Source: Nostoc sp. NIES-4103
Lineage (GTDB): Bacteria > Cyanobacteriota > Cyanobacteriia > Cyanobacteriales > Nostocaceae
Length of the DNA: 64,000 nucleotides
Direction: 5' to 3'
NCBI RefSeq assembly: GCF_002368335.1
Contig: NZ_AP018288.1
Coordinates: forward strand, 1,579,355 to 1,643,354
Within the stretch, counting starts at the first letter, position 1. Every line of letters starts with the position of its first letter. Positions 43,601 to 51,416 of the stretch are shown here, one piece after another. A program made the position numbers and the translations under genes. The notes beneath the pieces are model-generated. The model made no database searches. It was not told where the DNA came from and saw only the letters and a program-made list of their open reading frames with translations.

Positions 43601-44763
43601 TCGCAACCTACCGTGCTTGTATTACTGGAGAAATCCCCAACTTTCAAGTAGAGTATCGCCTTCGTACCCAGGATGGTCAGTGGAAATGGATTCGTTCTGT
43701 CGGCAAAATTGTTACCTGGAATGAATCCGGTGAACCCATCCGAGCGTTGGGAGTTGTTACGGATATCAACGATCGCAAGCAAGCAGAAGCAGCATTGCAA
43801 GCCTCTGAAGCAGAACTGCGGGCGCTCTTTTCAGCCATTCCCGATCCATTATTTGTATTCTCTGCTGAAGGGCGATTCCTTGAAATAATGGTACTGGAAC
43901 GAAATCTGCTATGGCAACCCTTTGAGGAGATGATTGGTAAAACTATGCATCAACTCGGAAGGGAAGAAGCTGATGAGTTTCTAGGTTATATTCAGCAGGT
44001 ACTGAGAACCCAACAAATCCTCACAGTCGAGTATGGTGCGTTTCTAAATGGACGAGAAATGTGGTTTTCGGCTCGCATTGCCCCAATCGACCACGATCAG
44101 GTGATTTGGCTGGTGCGAGATATTACGGCGCAGAAGCAAGCAGAAGAAGCCTCAATTTTAGAAGAACGTAACCGTATGGCACGCGAAATTCACGATACAC
44201 TCGCTCAGGCGTTTACAGGGATTCTGGCTCAGGTCGGTGCTGCAAAACAGGTGCTAACGGATGATGTAGAAGCAGCTCAGGCACACCTGGATCTGATCAA
44301 AGAATTGGCACGAACTGGACTGACTGAAGCACGGCGATCGGTCGTGGCGCTCCGTCCTCAGCTTTTGGAGGAAGGCAGTTTACAGAGCGCTCTACATCGT
44401 CTCATCGCTCAAATCAGAACTGCCGCAATGGATGTCACTCTATATTATGAGATTGAGGGTGCAGTGTATTCTCTACCCACTGAAGTCGAGAATAACTTAC
44501 TACGGATTGGGCAGGAAGCATTAACTAATGCGATTAGATACGCCAATGCCGACGAAATTCGAGTGGAGCTAGTCTATGATCGTGACCAGTTTTGCTTGCG
44601 CGTGAGAGACAATGGACAGGGCTTTGGAGTTGGAAGTATTTCAGCCTCTGAGGGTTTTGGCTTACTCGGCATGAGCGAACGGGCAGAGCGCATCGGCGCA
44701 CAACTCACGATTAGGAGTCAACCTGGACAAGGAACAGAAATTATTGTCACCGTCAACCCTTGA
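37678..44763 (+). CDS. Giant Ser/Thr-His multikinase (PknB-AAA-GAF-PAS-HisKA_3)
   Basis: 2361 residues, cytosolic. Order: Ser/Thr kinase domain (about 10-270; Lys35, catalytic H130-K131-D132, DFG at 151-153, SPEQTGR activation end), AAA/NACHT-like ATPase with AGYAGVGKT (about 348) and VIFLDDLQWVD (about 475), a long helical TPR-like region (about 650-1310), GAF (about 1330-1500), five PAS units (near 1507, 1657, 1790, 1912, 2043), HisKA_3 with MAREIHDTLAQAF (phosphoacceptor His2172) and an ATPase domain with GQEALTNAIRYA, DNGQGF and GFGLLGM. It belongs to the HstK-like dual kinases of filamentous cyanobacteria. Its stop is adjacent to a NarL-type regulator, its likely partner. Confidence 0.95.
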   Translation: MITLPGIAIQNKIYESSNSLVYRGIREDGVEIVVKMLKLDYPSPQELTRYRQEYKIIRSLNLEGVIKAYSQQDYQRTLVILLEDFGGESLEKWMQKRPDIFCPMPLSTFLGIAIAVCEILGRIHAANVIHKDINPGNIVLNPDTGVVKIIDFGIATQFNRTNPTFKSPHVLEGTLAYLSPEQTGRMNRMLDYRTDFYSLGVTFYELLTGQLPFPTQDILELVHCHIAKPPIPVHELNATIPKSISGIILKLMAKNAEDRYQSACGIKADLERCAGQLAEMGQINAMSLGLQDVSEQFCIPQKLYGRETETKALLAAFDRVAIKETFGEICQLESGIENAQFNVELMLVAGYAGVGKTALVQELYKPITAKHGYFISGKFDQFRRNIPYSAIVDALQKLVQQLLGEPDEQVQQWRSRLLTALGSNGQIIVDVIPEVEFIIGKQPPVPEVGATEAHNRFNLTFQRFVRAFCAKEHPLVIFLDDLQWVDSATLKLIELILLDEQTQSLFLIGAYRDHEVSPTHSLILMLESLRNQGAVLQEIILTPLTLEPLSQLIAETLHRNPDTVRSLAQVVLRKTEGNPFFVGEFLKLLHSENLLTFDAQQLSWQWNLAEIEAQDITANVVELLLRQLQKLPEATQQVLSIAACVGSEFDLETLAIVCEKSPKAIFQDLLAAIQAGLIQPLSELDEDLLVQEYKFLHDRVQQAAYALIDESHKQVVHLQIGRNLLEKTSPEQRSDRLFEIIDHLNQGLKLVTARSERTEIARLNLMAGQKAKGATAYEAAFKYFTTGIQLLNSESWLSEYDLTLALYSQAAEAAYLQGRFDEMEQLVEVVLNRGKTAVDKVQAYDSRIQGYLSRGNLKEALKIGLEVLKLLGVILPENPSELDVRGGLESTAALLAQREIEDLVNLPEMTAPEPLAAMSILANIGAAAFIVSPALVILITCKAVNLSINYGNAIWSPLYYAGYGFVLCGVVQDIELGYKFGQLALSLAERLNTKKGKAKALQLFSDHVMQWKVHLKETIPLLVEAYQEGVETGDFETAGYAAYDVCYNSFFVGESLTQLEQKTATYSKAVDRIRRESPSTWIAIVWQTILNLLDTAENPSRLVGRVCNEEQALPHALAVKDGTAIQMLYLHKVILCYLFEEYHQAVQTAILARQHFEEVTAIKVLPVFCFYHSLALLSLLLDASNSEKLALLNCVNTNQEKMQKWAEHAPMNYLHKFHLVEAEKARVSGQFFEAEELYERAIAGAAENEYIQEEALAYELAAKHYLARGREKIAQTYMKEAHYCYDRWGATAKVKDLEKRYPQFFSQSSRAASTSIPITAETITNPFHTAFDLAAVMKASQAISREIELKQLLRSLMQTLIENAGAQTGYLILENSGEWLIEAACELNADENACATQVLQSIPIADQLPESIIQYVIRTLKPVTLNDATREDAFINEPYIQQNQPQSIFCLPLLNQAKLVGVLYLENRLAAGVFTPERSQVLQLLSTQAAIAIENANLYSELRAKESKITQFLEAIPVGIAIVDATGCPYYTNQCGSQLIGKETDTSIAPEQISEAYQLYVAGTDQIYPAESLPIVRALRGERIRTEDIEIRRDHVSILLEARGTPVFDQQGNITYAIATFEDITERKQAEKLLADYNCTLEQQVAERTAALRQSEANYRNLIQTANSIILRTDRQGRIRYMNDYGLSFFGYEEDQILGRTLLETIVPETETSGRDLKQFVHNLFHNLEASLPQAYLQTENENLCRDGRRVWIAWSNQVIFNEQGEVVEILSVGNDTTQRRQAEEALQRSEAKFRNIFENSQVGIFRTRLSDGLLLDANQRYANLLGFDSSEEMIGFEHATDYYVNPSDRQQFLEVLKRDREVRSYEAQGRKRDGTVFWGLFSAYLNADDDYIEGVIADISDLKQTEAALQTSEERLRLALTASNQGLYDFDLKTEERIVNPEYALMLGYDPATFHETIPEWIARLHPDDRESVVATYRACITGEIPNFQVEYRLRTQDGQWKWIRSVGKIVTWNESGEPIRALGVVTDINDRKQAEAALQASEAELRALFSAIPDPLFVFSAEGRFLEIMVLERNLLWQPFEEMIGKTMHQLGREEADEFLGYIQQVLRTQQILTVEYGAFLNGREMWFSARIAPIDHDQVIWLVRDITAQKQAEEASILEERNRMAREIHDTLAQAFTGILAQVGAAKQVLTDDVEAAQAHLDLIKELARTGLTEARRSVVALRPQLLEEGSLQSALHRLIAQIRTAAMDVTLYYEIEGAVYSLPTEVENNLLRIGQEALTNAIRYANADEIRVELVYDRDQFCLRVRDNGQGFGVGSISASEGFGLLGMSERAERIGAQLTIRSQPGQGTEIIVTVNP

Positions 44764-44775
44764 GTGAGCATTACA

Positions 44776-45405
44776 ATGAGCCAAGCTACGACCATTCGGG
44801 TTCTAATTGCGGACGATCACGCCATTTTTCGGCAAGGATTAGCCACGATTATTAACCGTGACCCAGAGATGCAGGTGATTGCACAAGCCGAAAATGGGGA
44901 ACAAGCGATCGCCGCCTTTCGGGAACACCAACCAGATGTAACGCTAATGGATCTGCGAATGCCTGAAGTAGAGGGGGTCGCCGCCATCGGTGCAATTTGT
45001 GCTACTGCTAAATCTGCTCGGATTATTGTACTGACCACCTATGATAGTGACGAAGATATTTATCGGGGATTGCAGGCAGGCGCAAAAGGATACCTGTTGA
45101 AAGAAACTGAACCTGACGAGCTTCTGAATGCAATTCGCACTGTTCATCGGGGCCAGAAGTATATTCCGCCCGATGTGGGAGCAAAGTTGGTACAGCGCCT
45201 CAGCAATCCAGAACTGAGTGAAAGAGAACTAGAAGTACTCCGCTCACTGGCGCAGGGAATGAGTAATGCCGAGATTGCGGCTGCTTTGAGCATCGGTGAA
45301 GGTACTGTTAAATCCCATGTCAATCGGATTTTGAATAAGTTAGATGTCAGCGATCGCACTCAAGCTGTGATTGTTGCCGTTAAGCGCGGTATTGTCAGTT
45401 TATAG
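44776..45405 (+). CDS. NarL/LuxR-type response regulator
   Basis: 209 residues from the ATG at 44776; a GTG at 44764 immediately after the kinase stop is also possible. Receiver: VLIADDH acidic pair, phosphoacceptor Asp in VTLMDLRMP, Lys in YLLKETE. LuxR HTH: LSERELEVLRSLAQGMSNAEIA and GTVKSHVNRILNKLDVSDR. Receives phosphate from the HisKA_3 end of the multikinase; target genes unknown. The neighbouring downstream genes belong to a different island, so they are not obvious targets. Confidence 0.95.
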   Translation: MSQATTIRVLIADDHAIFRQGLATIINRDPEMQVIAQAENGEQAIAAFREHQPDVTLMDLRMPEVEGVAAIGAICATAKSARIIVLTTYDSDEDIYRGLQAGAKGYLLKETEPDELLNAIRTVHRGQKYIPPDVGAKLVQRLSNPELSERELEVLRSLAQGMSNAEIAAALSIGEGTVKSHVNRILNKLDVSDRTQAVIVAVKRGIVSL

Positions 45406-45408
45406 GGT

Positions 45409-45585
45409 GTACTTGCAATTGATTCCCAACAGCCTCAGAATTTCACTGATCTGATGAACCGCGAAGCGCAACGAGTCGCCAGTCCAGGGACTAAATTTGT
45501 TGCAGTTACTGCTCCCTTCGGGCCCAAATACATTGGCACTCGCACCACCCTTGCCATCGCTAGCCATGCTGTGGTCGATGGATAA
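45409..45585 (+). pseudogene. Fragment resembling an Asp/Glu/hydantoin racemase
   Basis: An open frame, with its first ATG at 45454, encoding NREAQRVASPGTKFVAVTAP and TTLAIASHAVVDG, similar to the early part of the aspartate/glutamate-hydantoin racemase family. It stops after about 57 codons and lacks the catalytic cysteines. A relic between the regulator and the AraC gene. Confidence 0.5.
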
Positions 45586-45600
45586 CTAGCCAATCTTCGT

Positions 45601-46521
45601 TCAAGCTGTCCGTAACCGTTCAATGTCTCGAATGGGCGGCGCACCGAACAAGCGCGAATATTCCCGACTGAACTGTGAGGGACTTTCATATCCCACCTGG
45701 TAGGCAGTAGAGGTCGCATCGAAATCCTCAGCTAACATCAGACGACGCGCTTCTAATAGTCTTAACTGCTTCTGATACTGAAGCGGACTCATCGAAGTGA
45801 CTTGCTTGAAATGCTGATGGAACGACGAAGTAGACATCCCGATCTGTCTCGCTAAATCCTCGATCCGCATCGGCTTGGTAAAATCAGATTTGATTTGTTG
45901 AATCGCTAAAGCAATTCGCTGCATATTACTGCCGGATGTGGCAATTTGACGCACGGCTTCCCCTTGTTCACCCAACAGCAGATGGTAATAGAGTTCACGA
46001 ATCATTAACGGTGCCAGCATGGAGATGTGTTGCGGAGTGTCTAAGAGCTTGACGAGGCGAAGGGCACACTCCATCAACGCTGGATCGACGTTGCTAACCG
46101 ATATACCTCGAATAGAGTTTTCTGGCTTTGCCGAACTGGAACCCATTTGGGCAACCATCTCACACAATTGCATCAAGTCTAAGTTCAGCTTCAGCCCTAA
46201 ATACGGCTTGTCAGGTGTCGCCTCAGTCACAAAGCCACTCAGCGGTAAATCAACGGAAACGACGAGATACTGCATTGCACCATACTGATATGTCTCCTCA
46301 CCCAGAAATGCTTTTTTCTGACCTTGAACGACGATCGCCAGGATGGGTTCATACACGCTATGAGGTGCGGTAGATACTGTATCTGAGCGCGCAAAGTCTA
46401 ATTGCTCGATCGCCGTGGGTTGGATAATGTTGCCGCTGGATTTGGTATGCCGCACGATCCGTGTGGCGATTTCTTGGCGGTGATCCGCGATTATGTCAGG
46501 GCGAGAGATTGCGACTGTCAT
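45601..46521 (-). CDS. AraC family transcriptional regulator
   Basis: 306 residues. N-terminal AraC_N cupin-like domain (about 25-190, with HSVYEPILAIVVQGQKK) and C-terminal double HTH: MRIEDLARQIGMSTSSFHQHFKQVTSMSPLQYQKQLRLLEARRL, ending ATSTAYQVGYESPSQFSREYSRLFG. This subclass usually sits beside an oxidoreductase gene it activates. It is divergent from the NmrA-like gene, with 225 bases between starts, so control of that gene is the simplest inference. Confidence 0.94.
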   Translation of the reverse strand: MTVAISRPDIIADHRQEIATRIVRHTKSSGNIIQPTAIEQLDFARSDTVSTAPHSVYEPILAIVVQGQKKAFLGEETYQYGAMQYLVVSVDLPLSGFVTEATPDKPYLGLKLNLDLMQLCEMVAQMGSSSAKPENSIRGISVSNVDPALMECALRLVKLLDTPQHISMLAPLMIRELYYHLLLGEQGEAVRQIATSGSNMQRIALAIQQIKSDFTKPMRIEDLARQIGMSTSSFHQHFKQVTSMSPLQYQKQLRLLEARRLMLAEDFDATSTAYQVGYESPSQFSREYSRLFGAPPIRDIERLRTA

Positions 46522-46746
46522 AGCAGAGACTCGACTAACTCAATACCTTACAGTTGACATTATAGAATCTCTGCAAACGATCGCTCTGGAGAATTAGGCA
46601 ATCATCGGATAGGTTTGGGCATTTCAAGAACAGCTTTTCCAACCTATGCTGAACTTACACGAATAGACAAGATGAGGATCAGGCAATGATGCAAGAAGGC
46701 AAAAATCGCCTGAGTGACCGGAATGATTAATGAGCAGGAGAACCTT

Positions 46747-47628
46747 ATGTATGTAGTTTTTGGAGCGACGGGACAGACAGGTTCAGCAGTGGCTAACGCT
46801 TTGCTTGAGAGAAATTTTCCAGTGCGCGTTGTCTTGCGCTCTGATAAAGCTGCCAGTAAATGGCGAGAGAAAGGTGCAGACGTAGCGGTTGCCGAAGTCA
46901 CTGATGTCGAAGCGATGACCGCCGCGATGCGTGAAGCGGATGCCGTCTATGTGATGAACCCACCTGCTTACAACGTCAGCGATATGTTTGCGCTGGCAGA
47001 ACAGATCGGCGAGTGTTATGTTGAAGCCCTTACAAACGCTGATGCACGGAAGGTCGTGTTACTGTCTTCGGTTGGTTCACAGCACGCTTCCGGTACGGGC
47101 AACATTTTGACGACCCATATTTTAGAGCGCATGTTGGGCAACTTGGCAGTTCCCGTCACAGTTCTGCGAGCGGCATCGTTTATGGAGAATTGGGGGAGTG
47201 CCGCCGCGATCGCTGCCGAACAAGGGGTACTGCCCAGTTTTTTTGCTCCACTCGATCGTCGGCTGCCCATGGTTTCGACCGAAGACATCGGGCGCACTAC
47301 GGCTGAAGCCATGATTGAAGACTGGAAAGGTCAGCGCATCATCGAACTGCATGGTCCGATCGACTACTCACCAAACGATGTCGCTGCTGCTTTTGCCGCT
47401 GTGCTTAACCGTAATGTACAGGCAATTGCTGTTCCCGAAAGCGACTGGCAAGCAACGATTTCCAGCTTTGGCTTTTCACCTGAAGCCGTCAACAGCTACA
47501 GCGAGATGATGCGCGGTTTCAACTCTGGTCATATCGTCTTTGAAAGTAGCCCAGAGATAGAAACGCGCACCGGACAAACTGCAATAGAAGCTGCTGTTGA
47601 TAGATTGACTGGAAGCAAATCCAAGTAA
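46747..47628 (+). CDS. NmrA-like NAD(P)-binding protein
   Basis: 293 residues from ATG 46747, with AGGAG six bases upstream; the frame extends to a GTG at 46714 without support. Rossmann motif MYVVFGATGQTGSAVANALL is at the N-terminus; RVVLRSDKAAS fits an NADP preference. No catalytic YxxxK is evident, as in NmrA and quinone-oxidoreductase-2-like atypical SDRs. May be a redox sensor or reductase. First gene of a plus-strand run with a SnoaL-like protein and an SDR, divergent from AraC. Confidence 0.92.
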   Translation: MYVVFGATGQTGSAVANALLERNFPVRVVLRSDKAASKWREKGADVAVAEVTDVEAMTAAMREADAVYVMNPPAYNVSDMFALAEQIGECYVEALTNADARKVVLLSSVGSQHASGTGNILTTHILERMLGNLAVPVTVLRAASFMENWGSAAAIAAEQGVLPSFFAPLDRRLPMVSTEDIGRTTAEAMIEDWKGQRIIELHGPIDYSPNDVAAAFAAVLNRNVQAIAVPESDWQATISSFGFSPEAVNSYSEMMRGFNSGHIVFESSPEIETRTGQTAIEAAVDRLTGSKSK

Positions 47629-47653
47629 AAATTAGCTTGAGGAGATTGAAATA

Positions 47654-48292
47654 GTGCGTTATTTAAGTCAAATTTTCACGGGAGCAGGACTGATTGGGCT
47701 GTTGGCTATTCCGGTGATGATGCAGGCTCGCGCGAAGGCAGAGATTCAATCGAATGTGATTGCGTTTGGGTCAAGTGATTACCCGACAGTATTGAATCAG
47801 CAGTCCTTCCTGGTTCAGCCTTCAGCGATCGCAGACTTATCCCAAGCAACTCCGTCTAATCCAGCAGATGCACAAGCAACTCAGACGATCGAGCAACGCA
47901 ACAAAGCAACTGTCCAGCAGTCTTTCGACCAATGGCGCAACGGAACTGGCAGTGCCTTTGATCTGCTTGCCCCGGATATAACCTGGACAATTACTGGGAC
48001 GGGTGCAACGGCGGGCACATATCGCAACCGACAAGCATTACTCGATCAAGTCGTTAGCCCGACCAGTGCCCGATTATCAACTCCAATCGTCCCGACTGTA
48101 CGCGGCATCTGGGCGGATGGCGATATGGTGATCGTGCTGTGGGACGGGGAGGCGACCGCCAGAGACGGCAGAGCGTATCGGAACACCTACACATGGTATT
48201 TCCGCATGAAAGACGACCAGGTAATCGAAGCGATCGCCTTCCTAGACATGAGCAAGTTTACAGAATTGTGGACAAGGGTTTCACCTTCATGA
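47654..48292 (+). CDS. Secreted SnoaL-like (NTF2 fold) protein
   Basis: 212 residues, GTG start. Signal peptide about 1-30 (LIGLLAIPVMMQARAKA). The NTF2-like domain (about 80-205) has NKATVQQSFDQWRNGTGSAFDLLAPDITWTI and ends YTWYFRMKDDQVIEAIAFLDM. The family is diverse: small polyketide-cyclase-like or binding proteins; the substrate is unknown. Spaced 25 bases after the NmrA-like gene, so an operon is likely. Confidence 0.88.
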   Translation: MRYLSQIFTGAGLIGLLAIPVMMQARAKAEIQSNVIAFGSSDYPTVLNQQSFLVQPSAIADLSQATPSNPADAQATQTIEQRNKATVQQSFDQWRNGTGSAFDLLAPDITWTITGTGATAGTYRNRQALLDQVVSPTSARLSTPIVPTVRGIWADGDMVIVLWDGEATARDGRAYRNTYTWYFRMKDDQVIEAIAFLDMSKFTELWTRVSPS

Positions 48293-48355
48293 TCCAGGAA
48301 ATGGAAATCAATATTTAGTTCACAGCACTCAACTCGAACAGAAAGGAGAACAACG

Positions 48356-49090
48356 ATGGTAAACATTGAGAACAAAGTCATTGCGATCACTGGAGCCAGT
48401 AGCGGGATTGGCGAAGCCACAGCTAAGTTACTCGCTCAAAACGGTGCAAAGGTGCTTTTGGGCGCACGGCGCACCGAAAGGCTCGAAAAGATTGTTGAGG
48501 AGATCCACACCTCAGGCGGTACAGCAGAATTCAAAGCCGTAGATGTCACCGATCGAGAAGATGTGAAAGCGTTCATTGGGTTTGCGAAAGACAAGTTCGA
48601 TCGCGTCGATGTCCTCTTCAACAATGCAGGCGTGATGCCCTTATCGCCGATGAATGCCTTGAAGGTCGAGGAATGGGACAACATGATTAACGTGAATATC
48701 CAGGGCGTGTTGAATGGCATTGCAGCAGCTTTGCCGATTATGGAAGCGCAAGGTAACGGACAAATCATCAATACTGCGTCGATTGGTGCCCATGTGGTAG
48801 TACCCACTAGCGCAGTTTACAGCGCTACCAAGTACGCAGTTTGGGCAATCTCCGAAGGACTGCGGCAGGAGTCGAAAATGATTCGCGTCACCGTCATCTC
48901 TCCCGGTGTGGTTGAAACCGAACTCGGCTCTGATATCACGGACGAGCCAACAAAAGGCTTCTTGAAAGACCTTCGCAAAGATGCACTCAACCCAGATACG
49001 ATCGCCAGCGCTGTCCTGTATGCCGTATCCCAGCCGGATAATGTCGATGTCAACGAAGTGATTGTTCGACCGATCCGTCAGATGATGTAG
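48356..49090 (+). CDS. Short-chain dehydrogenase/reductase (classical SDR)
   Basis: 244 residues. Cofactor motif TGASSGIGEA near 13-22, NNAGVMP, catalytic Ser in NTASIGAHV, YSATK (Tyr and Lys). The cofactor-discriminating GARRTERLE suggests NADP(H). Preceded by AAAGGAGAA. Probably last gene of the NmrA-SnoaL-SDR unit. Substrate unknown. Confidence 0.95.
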   Translation: MVNIENKVIAITGASSGIGEATAKLLAQNGAKVLLGARRTERLEKIVEEIHTSGGTAEFKAVDVTDREDVKAFIGFAKDKFDRVDVLFNNAGVMPLSPMNALKVEEWDNMINVNIQGVLNGIAAALPIMEAQGNGQIINTASIGAHVVVPTSAVYSATKYAVWAISEGLRQESKMIRVTVISPGVVETELGSDITDEPTKGFLKDLRKDALNPDTIASAVLYAVSQPDNVDVNEVIVRPIRQMM

Positions 49091-49148
49091 GCAACAGATC
49101 TTGATCACGTCAGACGGATAGGATTGACCATACAATTAAGCGTTAAAT

Positions 49149-49162
49149 CTAACTTAAGTTAG
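49149..49162. promoter_or_regulatory. 14-base perfect palindrome
   Basis: CTAACTTAAGTTAG, about 160 bases before the DsbA-like gene. Candidate regulator site, function inferred only from symmetry. Confidence 0.35.
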
Positions 49163-49324
49163 AGCCTACCTTCTATCTTAAGAAGGAGCGGCTGCTCCAT
49201 CAAATTACAGCCTAAAAATGTTAACTCACTGTAGACGACAACTAAAACCCAATTGCTTATATTGAATTCATGTGGATTGAGCAAGTGAATCGCAAGGTTC
49301 CATGCTTGATACAGATGTAGAAAG

Positions 49325-49882
49325 ATGATCGACGACCATAGTTCCAGTTCTTTAGTTGTGCCAGCTTCAATCCAAGATCACAGTCAAGGTGTGCTAAGTG
49401 CCGCCGTGGTATTAGTGATGTATGGGGATTATCAATGTCCTAGAAGTGCAGCCGTTTACAAACTGATTAAAATCATTCGGCAAGAGCTTACGGTTTCTTT
49501 TGGAGAGGATTATTTATGTTTTATCTTCCGCCATTTTCCACAGATCCAGATTCATCCCCAGGCACAACGGGCAGCCCAAGCAGCCGTTGCCGCCGCCGCC
49601 CAAGGAAAGTTTTGGTTAATGAGCGATACTTTATTTGACCATCAACAAAGGTTGGAGAACGGTTATCTTGTCGAGTACGCCAATGATTTAGGGCTTGACA
49701 TTCCTCAATTTCTCAAAGAGTTGTCTAAACAAGTGTATGTCGATCGCATCAATGAAGATATCGAAGGCGGAATACAGAGTGGAGTGACGACTACCCCAGC
49801 CCTGTTTATCAATGGAATTCGGTACACCGAGCGCTGGAACACGACGGAGTTGATGGCTGCCATGATTGCTGCAAGTTATTAA
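49325..49882 (+). CDS. DsbA-like thioredoxin-fold protein with a CPxS site
   Basis: 185 residues. Thioredoxin_4/DsbA fold: VLVMYGDYQCPRSAAVYKLI, FIFRHFPQIQIHPQAQRAAQA with an inserted helical domain, and GVTTTPALFINGIRY with the cis-Pro. The active site is CPRS instead of CPxC, so it lacks the resolving Cys and cannot act as a normal disulfide oxidase; a mixed-disulfide or NhaA-associated role is known for related proteins. No signal peptide, so it is probably cytosolic. Alone between two decayed stretches. Confidence 0.88.
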   Translation: MIDDHSSSSLVVPASIQDHSQGVLSAAVVLVMYGDYQCPRSAAVYKLIKIIRQELTVSFGEDYLCFIFRHFPQIQIHPQAQRAAQAAVAAAAQGKFWLMSDTLFDHQQRLENGYLVEYANDLGLDIPQFLKELSKQVYVDRINEDIEGGIQSGVTTTPALFINGIRYTERWNTTELMAAMIAASY

Positions 49883-50069
49883 GTTCCCCGATCTTTGCTC
49901 TCAATTCATATCTGACTTGCCTGTAAGTGCTGTAAGCCATCTAATTTTGATGGCTAGATTTTGCCTGTTTCACTGAACAAATTTGCCGCTTTTTGAACCA
50001 TGCCAACAACTGAATTCCTGCGTATTGATTTAGTGAATTACAAATCGGTATTTCATTGAGGATAGTTCT

Positions 50070-50252
50070 ATGACGCATTCACTAGTACAAGGCAAGAATA
50101 ATTCTGGGCATGAAGGTACACCTCAGACTGGTTCTCTTCGCGACTCCTCAGTTAATCATGCCCTGATTGCGATCGCGCAAGAAGTCACTGAGTTGCTAAG
50201 ACAAGTTTACTCAATACAAACTGACGAAATTGAAACAGGAGAAACAGAATGA
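50070..50252 (+). CDS. Small hypothetical protein
   Basis: 60 residues with GAGGATAG upstream. The C-terminal half (NHALIAIAQEVTELLRQVYSIQTD) is an amphipathic helix; the N-terminus is polar. Family unknown. Its stop overlaps the ATG of the following SDR fragment. Confidence 0.4.
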   Translation: MTHSLVQGKNNSGHEGTPQTGSLRDSSVNHALIAIAQEVTELLRQVYSIQTDEIETGETE

Positions 50253-50561
50253 TACTGCAAGATAAAGTGGCGTTAGTCACTGGCGGAACTTCAGGAATTG
50301 GTCGTGTAACCGCGTTAGCGTACCCCTACGGGGAAGCAAGCTACGCGTAGCGTTCCGTAAAGCCTGCGGCATAGCTACGCTTAGGGCGCAGCCTCTCGTA
50401 GAGAAGGAAAGCTTAACGTTCGCGTAGCGTCTCGCAGAGAAGTTATCGCATTTGGTGCTGCTGGAGCAAAGGTAGTATTCTCAGGCAGACGCGATGCAGA
50501 AGGTGAAAAAACTGCCAAACTGATTCGTGAAACAGGCGCTGAATGCTTATACGTCCATTGA
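50249..50561 (+). pseudogene. N-terminal SDR fragment interrupted by a palindromic repeat
   Basis: Starts as a normal SDR (DKVALVTGGTSGIGRVTALA), then enters a repeat beginning at GCGTTAGCG that causes a stop at 50348. After the repeat the SDR resumes (VIAFGAAGAKVVFSGRR, then KLIRETGAEC) and ends at 50561 before the catalytic half. Removing about 120 bases would restore the frame order. No active enzyme is possible. Confidence 0.85.
50312..50440. repeat. Small dispersed repeat inserted in an SDR fragment
   Basis: Palindrome-rich modules with CCCCTACGGGG, GCTACGCGTAGC and TACGCTTAGGGCG, of the small mobile dispersed type known from Nostoc. A shorter relative occupies 54366-54430 in the same codon context. 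Confidence 0.8.
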
Positions 50562-50672
50562 AACAAGTTCACTAACATCACAAAAATCTGACAAATCATT
50601 TTAAGAATCTGAAAGCAGTCAAGCATTGGAACTCAAGACACTTTAGATAGATAGAACCAGGAGTATTTAATC

Positions 50673-51254
50673 ATGGTCAAAGAGCAAACTGTAGACGGAC
50701 AAGCTTCTTTACAAGCAATTACCAATTTGACACCAGCCCAGGAGTCTTTGCAAGAACTTTGGGATGAGCATCTGCGGCACGAGTTTGACGCTCACAACAC
50801 TGAAGATGCTCTCGCCACGATGGTTGAGGATGCTTACGTTAACGGCATTCCGGTAATGATTGGGGGAGTAGGGAAACCAGCACTGCGCGAGTTTTATTCC
50901 AAATACTTCATTCCACAGATACCGCCGGACATGGAGCTGACTCCGGTCTCGCGCACAATCGGGACCAATCAACTCGTCGATGAAATGGTGGCTAAGTTCA
51001 CTCATACCATTCAGATGGACTGGATGCTACCCGGCATTGCTCCGACTCTTAAACGGGTTGAAGTGGCATTGGTAGCAATTGTTCAGTTTCGTGACGACAA
51101 GCTAGCCCACGAACATCTCTACTGGGATCAGGCGAGTGTATTGGTTCAACTCGGCATGCTCGATCCGGGTACACTGCCCGTTGTAGGGGTTGACAGTGCG
51201 CGCAAGGTACTTGATCCGAGCTTGCCCTCAAACGCACTGATCGATCGCGACTAA
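50673..51254 (+). CDS. SnoaL-like (NTF2 fold) protein of the dienelactone-hydrolase-associated type
   Basis: 193 residues. The whole length resembles the NTF2-like domain often found fused to or beside carboxymethylenebutenolidases: LWDEHLRHEFDAHNTEDALATM, GKPALREFYSKYFIPQIPPD, VEVALVAIVQFRDDKLAHEHLYWDQASVL and the tail LDPSLPSNALI. No hydrolase domain is fused. No signal peptide. Probably a small-molecule-binding or isomerase-like protein. RBS AGGAG at 50658. Confidence 0.85.
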   Translation: MVKEQTVDGQASLQAITNLTPAQESLQELWDEHLRHEFDAHNTEDALATMVEDAYVNGIPVMIGGVGKPALREFYSKYFIPQIPPDMELTPVSRTIGTNQLVDEMVAKFTHTIQMDWMLPGIAPTLKRVEVALVAIVQFRDDKLAHEHLYWDQASVLVQLGMLDPGTLPVVGVDSARKVLDPSLPSNALIDRD

Positions 51255-51416
51255 ATGTAGGAGCCAGCAAATATCAATGCCTAAACCCGCCATTTTGCAA
51301 TCAGGATCGTACTCATCCTGGTTGTAGGAGGTGCTTCTTATTGCTGGCCCCTACACGTATTGCTCATTGAGTTTTTGACAAAGTGACACAGCCATTCACA
51401 ACAAGAGGTAACTATC

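Noticed and set aside
41595..43800. Many minus-strand frames within the multikinase gene
   Set aside because: Shadows of a strongly supported plus-strand gene.
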